Below, piece by piece: positions 59,394 to 64,000 of a DNA stretch of 64,000 nucleotides (position 1 is the stretch's first letter; each line of letters opens with the position of its first letter). Source of the DNA: Thermaurantimonas sp046299575 (GTDB lineage: Bacteria; Bacteroidota; Bacteroidia; Flavobacteriales; Schleiferiaceae); contig NZ_JBKBHX010000007.1 in the NCBI RefSeq assembly GCF_046299575.1, positions 128,005 to 192,004 on the forward strand, read 5' to 3'. Made by a program: the position numbers and the translations under genes. The notes beneath the pieces were generated by a model that was not told the DNA's origin, made no database searches, and worked only from the letters and a program-made list of their open reading frames with translations.

Positions 59394-60854
59394 TTAAAAA
59401 ATGTGTCCGAAGCCGAAAAAGAACTGGCTACCTTCGCGGCTAATGCCGTAGTCGAGTCTCAAGATAGTGGATTGATTCCAATTGATGCGACCACCAATGC
59501 CCGGGGCACCGACCCACTTCTGAAAGCTAAGCTGGCGAGGCGAATCGAAAACTGACCCGAAATCGTAAAAGGGAGTGAGGCCAAGGGAGAAATGCTGTTT
59601 ACCAATGGTAAAATCGTAGAAGCGGGTGCGCAGCTCGAGATTGACCAAGGTAACGGTAGGTGCCAAAAACCGAGCTTCGCGAAATCCCCGGATGGAGCGT
59701 CCACCGCCGAGCACGAGTATGCCGCCGGCCTCGGCCTGGGAGCTGAGATCCCACATTTCGATGAAATTGATGCGGCTGCCAAATATGTGGCCAAAGGCGG
59801 CTAGACCGGCGAAGGTAATTCGATTCTTATCGCGACGCCAGCGATGCAGTGTGGAGATGTACTGTGCCTGTAGCATAAATTTATTAAAGCTGAAATAAGA
59901 GCCAAACCAGCGGTCAGAATACTCGTGGGAGTACTGCAAAAAGATTCCCTTAGAGGGGTCGGGCTCAAAGTCGCGGGTATCGTAAATAACTGCCCATGCG
60001 ATCATAGAAGTGAAGCGGTAGGTTTCGTCGCCGGTAAAGCCAGTTAGATTGAAGCGCTGCCAGGTGCCATCGGCTATTTGCTTATCGATTAGGGTAGGGT
60101 TGTGAGTAGCTTCAACTGTTTGTCCATCGGCGGTGGGTACTTTGAAGCGTTCGCCTTGGTAGGAGGAAAAAGATGTGAAGAGGGCTTCATAACCAAACAT
60201 TAGGCGCAGCTTACCGCCAATTAACACACGTTCGCCCAGGATGTTGTAGAGTCGCTCGCGCTGAATCATGCTGTTATAGTTGATGTCGGTGTAGTAGTTG
60301 CCATCGCTGCCTAGCTCAGCGAGCTCCAGGTTTTCTTCGTAGTCGTTCACATTGCGGAATTCGCGCAGCTGACCGGTGCGCTTGTCTCGAAAAGTTAGAG
60401 GTTTAATGAAGTCGCGGCCTATACCCCAGTATTGGGCGTTGGGATCTTCCCACACGACCATGTCGGCACGCATACGCCACTTAGAATTAAATAAATAAGG
60501 TGCATCGTAATTGAGTGCATAGCGAACGCGGCCGTTTTGAAAGATGAAAAATTCGGCATTTAATCTATGGCGATAAGGTGTGTATTCGAAAAAGGGATCG
60601 TCTTTCGTATTGTTCCAAAATAAAAATGCGTTACCGCCGATTCCAAAGCCGCGAATGGGATCGAACTCAAAGCGCGGTACACCAGTCATAAAAAAGCCTT
60701 CTTTCTTGTCTTCGAGCTCTGAATCTGGTATTCTCTTGCTCGGATCAATGTAAAACGGCAAGCGATCTTCAGTTGGCTCAGTTACAGTGACTTGTTGTGC
60801 TATGGTTGTAAAGCTATAAAATGTTAAAATTAAAAAGAGGTACTTAAGTTTCAT
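59394..60854 (-). CDS. Omp85/BamA-type outer membrane beta-barrel protein without POTRA domains
   Basis: The 486-aa product has a signal peptide (MKLKYLFLILTFYSFTTIAQ) and is almost entirely amphipathic strands, ending FFFGFGHIF with a C-terminal Phe as in outer membrane barrels. GGGRSIRGFREARF matches the conserved R-G-F/Y barrel motif of the Omp85 superfamily surface-antigen domain. No POTRA repeats precede the barrel, only about 45 residues, so it is a barrel-only member of unknown role. It lies 36 bases downstream of mgtE on the same strand and may be cotranscribed. Confidence 0.86.
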   Translation of the reverse strand: MKLKYLFLILTFYSFTTIAQQVTVTEPTEDRLPFYIDPSKRIPDSELEDKKEGFFMTGVPRFEFDPIRGFGIGGNAFLFWNNTKDDPFFEYTPYRHRLNAEFFIFQNGRVRYALNYDAPYLFNSKWRMRADMVVWEDPNAQYWGIGRDFIKPLTFRDKRTGQLREFRNVNDYEENLELAELGSDGNYYTDINYNSMIQRERLYNILGERVLIGGKLRLMFGYEALFTSFSSYQGERFKVPTADGQTVEATHNPTLIDKQIADGTWQRFNLTGFTGDETYRFTSMIAWAVIYDTRDFEPDPSKGIFLQYSHEYSDRWFGSYFSFNKFMLQAQYISTLHRWRRDKNRITFAGLAAFGHIFGSRINFIEMWDLSSQAEAGGILVLGGGRSIRGFREARFLAPTVTLVNLELRTRFYDFTIGKQHFSLGLTPFYDFGSVFDSPRQLSFQKWVGAPGIGGRINWNQSTILRLDYGISREGSQFFFGFGHIF

Positions 60855-60890
60855 TGGATTTTGGTTTATTGTTACTTGGTTTCTATTTGA

Positions 60891-62261
60891 TTAAAGGTGG
60901 AAAAAGGCTGTGGCCACTCCAAAGTAGATGAGTAAACCGGTAATATCAACTACAGTGGTTATAGCCGGACTGGCTGCTACGGCCGGGTCGCCTCCAAATC
61001 TTCGAACTACCAGTGGAAGTGCTGCTCCAATTATGGTAGCTGAGATAACTTGTAACGAAAGAGCAAGGGAGATAACGAATGCAATGACGGACAACGAATA
61101 TTGAGAGGGTATCTCGGTCTCCCAGCTGAGGAAAAGTACTTTGGCAAAAGCCAAAACTCCTAGACAAATGGCCAATAAGGTAGATACTTTGGTTTCCTTC
61201 CAAATGACTTTCAGCCAGTCTTTGAAGGTAAGTTGTCCTAAAGCTAAAGCTCTAACTACTACAGTAGCAGCCTGGCTGCCGGCGTTTCCGCCAGTATCGG
61301 CCACCATTGGCATGTAGAGCGCCAGGATTAGGAGCTTTTCAATGGCGTTTTCGTAGCTGTGGATGATCATGCCCGATACAATTCCTAGTGCAGCCAAAGA
61401 AATGACCCATACTGCCCTACGTTTGAAATGCTCCCAACTGCTGGTTCCTAGGTAGTCAAATTCTTTGTTAGCCTCTACTATTCCCATAAATTTCTGCATG
61501 TCTTCAGTATGCTCGGCGCGTATGATGTCGATGGCCTCCTCATGAGTAACGATTCCCACCAGTTGATCTTTGTGGTTGATGATGGGCAGTGCCACAAGAT
61601 CGTATTTTTCGATTTTGGCAGCAATCTCCTCACGGTCGTCTGTCACACGGCCGAATACAAATTCGGTATGCATCGCATCTTGTACCAATGTATGTGGTGT
61701 GGCCATGATTAGGTCTTTGAGTGTAATGAAGCCGATGAGTTTCATCTCATCGTCCACCACATAGCAGTAGTAGATGGTTTTTTTTGAGGGGGCATCGAGA
61801 CGAATCTTGTCAATAGCTTCGGCGCATGTCATATCAGCATGTACAGTGGCAAAGTCGGTGCTCATGATGCCCCCCGCCGTTTCAGGCGGATAGGCTGAGA
61901 GGTGAATAACGTCTTCGCGCGTCTTTTTGCTGAGGTAGGGTAGGAGTTCGGCTTGCTCTTGCTGAGTGAGGTGCTGGAATAGATCAGCCCGAGAATCAGA
62001 GGGCATGTGCTCAAAAATATCGGCAAAGCGCTTGCGCGAGGTGGTTTTAAAAAGATCGATTTGCTTTACAATGTTGAATTCTGATACTATCAGCCCCTGC
62101 TGCGTTAGGGTAAAGTAATCGAGTATGCTCAGCAGGTAACTCTCATCCACCTGATCGAGTATTTCTGCTACCTCTACAACCGGCATTTTTTTGAGCATGG
62201 GGATGAGTTCGATGATTTGATCAATCTTTTCAAAATCTTTTACCAAAGTTTTTAAATCCAT
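60891..62261 (-). CDS. mgtE: Magnesium transporter MgtE
   Basis: The 456-aa Mg2+ channel has the N-terminal superhelical domain (about 1-130, with FEHMPSDSRADLFQHL-type repeats), two CBS domains (about 135-255, YVVDDEMKLIGFITLKDLI and INHKDQLVGIVTHEEAIDII) and five C-terminal helices. The pore motif MVADTGGNAGSQAATVVVRA and VPLVVRRFGGDPAVA-type ending are typical. The cytosolic domains normally close the pore when Mg2+ is plentiful. It follows mgtC after 29 bases. Confidence 0.96.
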   Translation of the reverse strand: MDLKTLVKDFEKIDQIIELIPMLKKMPVVEVAEILDQVDESYLLSILDYFTLTQQGLIVSEFNIVKQIDLFKTTSRKRFADIFEHMPSDSRADLFQHLTQQEQAELLPYLSKKTREDVIHLSAYPPETAGGIMSTDFATVHADMTCAEAIDKIRLDAPSKKTIYYCYVVDDEMKLIGFITLKDLIMATPHTLVQDAMHTEFVFGRVTDDREEIAAKIEKYDLVALPIINHKDQLVGIVTHEEAIDIIRAEHTEDMQKFMGIVEANKEFDYLGTSSWEHFKRRAVWVISLAALGIVSGMIIHSYENAIEKLLILALYMPMVADTGGNAGSQAATVVVRALALGQLTFKDWLKVIWKETKVSTLLAICLGVLAFAKVLFLSWETEIPSQYSLSVIAFVISLALSLQVISATIIGAALPLVVRRFGGDPAVAASPAITTVVDITGLLIYFGVATAFFHL

Positions 62262-62290
62262 CAGACAAAGTTTTTAAGGATGATAACGAT

Positions 62291-63010
62291 CTAGGCTTCG
62301 TTTATCGAATCTGTTTTCCATTCCACCTCAGTCACTCCGTACTCAAGGGTGAGCTGGCCGGCGAGCTGCTCGATGTCATTATGGTGATTTCCATTAGCCA
62401 CGATCTGTGCTTCGATGGCTGCCATGCTCGGGCTGGCATCAGCACTCTTAAGGGAACGCAATTGTAAGTGACTGTCCTTTTTAATGAAGTTCACAATACG
62501 TACGCGCACGATGTTTTCGACGTGCTCTTTGCATTTGATATAAATCGTGTATTGAAAAATACCTGAATCTTCTTTTTGAGTAGGGTAGCGATTTATCCAA
62601 TGGCCAATCGGCCTGAATACAATATGTGTGAGCGCAATGGTGAGGGCTGTAATGACAGCATAGAGATATAGGCCTGTACCAGCTAAAGCCCCTACCGCTG
62701 CCGAACACCAAATGGTAGCAGCGGTATTAAGACCTTGTACATTCAATCCATCTCGTAAAATCACTCCACCACCCAGGAAGCCAATACCAGTCACGATCTG
62801 GCCAATGATGCGCGTAGCATCGCCCATGTAAACATTGTTGTTTGACGAAGTAATGGCTATCGAAATCAGCGTGAAAGCAGCTGAACCTGCTGATACAAGC
62901 GTATTGGTGCGCAGGCCTGCACTTTTCTGGCGCCACTGACGCTCCAAACCGATCAAGGCTCCCAGCAAAACTGCCGTAAGCAGACGGGTAATAAAAATCC
63001 AGACAGTCAT
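62291..63010 (-). CDS. MgtC/SapB family membrane protein
   Basis: The 239-aa protein has the MgtC N-terminal membrane domain with four to five helices and the signatures LLGALIGLERQWRQKSAGLRT and IVTGIGFLGGGVILRDG, then NTAATIWCSAAVGALAGTG. A soluble ACT-like C-terminal domain follows (about 145-239). MgtC proteins are linked to Mg2+ limitation and regulation of envelope ATPases in pathogens; in free-living bacteria the role is open. It is the first gene of an mgtC-mgtE unit, which supports a Mg2+ connection. Upstream are a TACTTTTG motif and phased 11-bp repeats. Confidence 0.93.
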   Translation of the reverse strand: MTVWIFITRLLTAVLLGALIGLERQWRQKSAGLRTNTLVSAGSAAFTLISIAITSSNNNVYMGDATRIIGQIVTGIGFLGGGVILRDGLNVQGLNTAATIWCSAAVGALAGTGLYLYAVITALTIALTHIVFRPIGHWINRYPTQKEDSGIFQYTIYIKCKEHVENIVRVRIVNFIKKDSHLQLRSLKSADASPSMAAIEAQIVANGNHHNDIEQLAGQLTLEYGVTEVEWKTDSINEA

Positions 63011-63071
63011 CGCTCTTCGATTTGGAAGTTAGACAAAAGGTTGAATTTCCGTCGATTGTGAAATTTGCCCG

Positions 63072-63098
63072 CAAAAGTACCAGACCTTTGCACCTCAA
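63072..63098 (-). promoter_or_regulatory. Predicted promoter of mgtC-mgtE
   Basis: TACTTTTG (63079-63072, minus strand) matches TAnnTTTG exactly, 61 bases before the ATG. TTG (63098-63096) precedes it with a 16-base spacer, one shorter than the usual range. Confidence 0.55.
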
Positions 63099-63100
63099 GC

Positions 63101-63149
63101 TGTTAGAAAACGATTAGAAAACTATTAGAAATCTATTAGAAGTTAGAAA
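63101..63149. repeat. Phased 11-bp direct repeats (TTAGAA) upstream of the mgtC promoter
   Basis: TTAGAA occurs at 63103, 63114, 63125 and 63136, exactly 11 bases apart, and again at 63143. Most copies read ATTAGAAAnC. The array sits immediately upstream of the predicted -33 element of mgtC, the position of an activator site. Confidence 0.75.
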
Positions 63150-63217
63150 TCAAACTATTCTTGTTTTTTGATCAACAATTTTCAACTAAAAAAAGATAGT
63201 TTTTAATGCAATTTCTC

Positions 63218-63589
63218 CTAAAAAAATCCACTTGATTTTATAAGTCCAAACATACTAATTATTACACACAAATCCTCATTTATTTCAATGCTGTACACAA
63301 TATTTGTGACATAATCTTTCCATTTCAATTCACCTATTTTTACGAATTGCTTGTCGGGGATTTTGATGTTGTTGTTAATTTCACTGAACGGCTCAAAAAT
63401 CATTACTACTAAACAGATGTCTTTATTGGCTATTCTTTTAAAACCAAATACTTAAATCTGATTGTAAAGTCCACTGGCATTCGTTTTCATTAAATTTTCG
63501 TAAGCAAAATATGAATATCCCTCATCAGTGACACCTGATGTAAAATCCATCCCGTATTCGCAGATGATTTCACTTTTTGTTTTGAGCAG
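63218..63589 (-). pseudogene. Decayed reading frame interrupted by one in-frame stop
   Basis: One minus-strand frame is protein-like from 63589 to 63218 but is broken by a single TAA at 63452-63454. The upstream part (45 codons) reads EYGMDFTSGVTDEGYSYFAY and the downstream part (77 codons, with an ATG at 63403) reads RIANKDICLVVMIFEPFSEI, KIGELKWKDYVTNIVYSIEI and ends SSGFF. The frame is also closed upstream at 63590. I do not recognise the family. It may be the C-terminal remnant of a lost gene, or the 61-codon ORF from 63403 may be a small real gene. Confidence 0.45.
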
Positions 63590-63836
63590 TTAGGCATAGT
63601 AGGCAGCACTCAGTTAGATGACGATGAGTAAAGCAATTGTTTTAAGGTTGGGTAGATTTAAGGTTTAATTTCTTTGGCTATGCTTGTGGAAAATTGCTAC
63701 TGACAATTAGTAATTCTGATTAAAAGATTGAGTGATACGGAGAGCTATTATTAAAGGTATTAAATAGCTGAAAAACCATGCAATTATTAAAAAAACCTGA
63801 TTGAGAAGCAGGCGGAGCATTAAAATCTCTGTATTA

Positions 63837-63861
63837 GTGGTGCAGACGACAGAATGTCTGC
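63837..63861 (+). repeat. 25-bp direct repeat, copy 1
   Basis: The sequence GTGGTGCAGACGACAGAATG followed by TCTGC recurs with one mismatch at 63976-64000. Within it GCAGAC and GTCTGC form an inverted repeat. Confidence 0.8.
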
Positions 63862-63975
63862 AGTCATTCATGCAACTGCTCACTGCGTTCGCAGGCATTC
63901 ATGGAAAGATACATGGCGGGAGCTGCCTGATGTGGCGAAAAAATTTATAAAGAAAAGGTCTTAATCCTTGTTTTG

Positions 63976-64000
63976 GTGGTGCAGACGACAGAGTGTCTGC
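63976..64000 (+). repeat. 25-bp direct repeat, copy 2 (at window edge)
   Basis: Identical to copy 1 at 24 of 25 positions, 139 bases downstream. The copy reaches the last base of the window, so the repeat unit may be longer and more copies may follow. Confidence 0.75.

Larger units (their letters stand above)
63590..64000. other. Intergenic region with short repeats, no supported gene
   Basis: No convincing coding frame is present. A 63-codon minus-strand frame at 63707-63898 runs through the repeat sequence and is probably spurious. The stretch from 63837 is rich in short inverted and direct repeats (for example CTGCG/CGCAG and two copies of CATTCATG). Confidence 0.5.

Noticed and set aside
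63452..63454. Programmed stop-codon readthrough in the terminal frame
   Set aside because: The codon is TAA, the least leaky stop, and not a selenocysteine TGA. There is no evident recoding signal and the frame is also closed upstream.
63707..63898. 63-codon minus-strand frame with a hydrophobic C-terminal half
   Set aside because: The first half reads through the repeat sequence and the start lies within it. There is no promoter motif and no family resemblance.
1..64000. tRNA, rRNA or riboswitch genes
   Set aside because: I looked in the intergenic regions, including those before the B12-related mut operon and mgtC, and found no cloverleaf, rRNA segment, cobalamin riboswitch box or M-box that I could support by eye.

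Overview
The window looks like chromosomal DNA of a member of the Bacteroidota. Three things support this. First, several genes are preceded by matches to the Bacteroidota -7 promoter motif TAnnTTTG, and purine-rich ribosome-binding sites are not conspicuous. Second, typical families of the phylum are present: a Lacal_2735-type small coiled-coil protein, a DUF2807 head-GIN lipoprotein, a GH3/serine-hydrolase fusion, a three-gene succinate dehydrogenase with a five-helix cytochrome b, and tandem OmpA domains. Third, the base composition is moderately AT-rich. I cannot name a genus. One assembly gap of 99 N (3574-3672) lies inside a tandem repeat.

Layout. 1-2571: 3' part of a tail-specific protease, then an overlapping oligopeptide-type ABC permease. 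2572-3831: a GxxExxY-family gene set among 66-bp imperfect palindromes, downstream of which they repeat with an 82-bp period. 3832-4782: VanY-type peptidase and a small coiled-coil protein. 4961-10738: tightly overlapping mutA-mutB-prmC-beta-helix operon. 10746-18257, minus strand: pdxJ-pyrD, a GC-rich hairpin element, yggS-kmo-kynU, a LysM glucosaminidase and an ACC-deaminase-like PLP enzyme. 18288-19295: meaB, the chaperone GTPase of the mutase encoded about 10 kb away. 19508-22456: a GC-richer, short DnaE-type polymerase with a palindrome abutting its start codon. 22663-25237: two AT-rich unknown secreted proteins. 25238-28322: TetR regulator, KstD-like flavoprotein and SDR. 28350-31167: lipase-like lipoprotein, LuxR-type response regulator, small lipoprotein.

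31412-34868: sdhCAB. 35041-40359: DUF2807 lipoprotein, phosphohexomutase, GT39 glycosyltransferase, TlpA-like oxidoreductase. 40489-42912: pheT. 42960-46305: end of the histidine degradation pathway (hutI-hutG-ftcD). 46419-53500: glycosyltransferase and a marR-adaptor-RND-TolC efflux operon. 53758-59017: GH3/serine-hydrolase fusion, tandem OmpA protein, thioredoxin, ndk. 59394-63010: Omp85-like barrel, mgtE and mgtC. 63011-64000: no intact gene recognised; a decayed reading frame and short repeats.

Functionally the window is mostly housekeeping and catabolism: propionate/methylmalonyl-CoA handling (mutAB, meaB), tryptophan to 3-hydroxyanthranilate (kmo, kynU), histidine to glutamate, succinate oxidation, B6 synthesis and PLP handling (pdxJ, yggS), Mg2+ transport and envelope work. 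The most unusual parts are the GxxExxY/palindrome locus, two regulatory-looking palindromes (at dnaE and before 22663), phased 11-bp repeats upstream of mgtC, and promoter motifs so close to the meaB and kynU starts that leaderless mRNAs are predicted.
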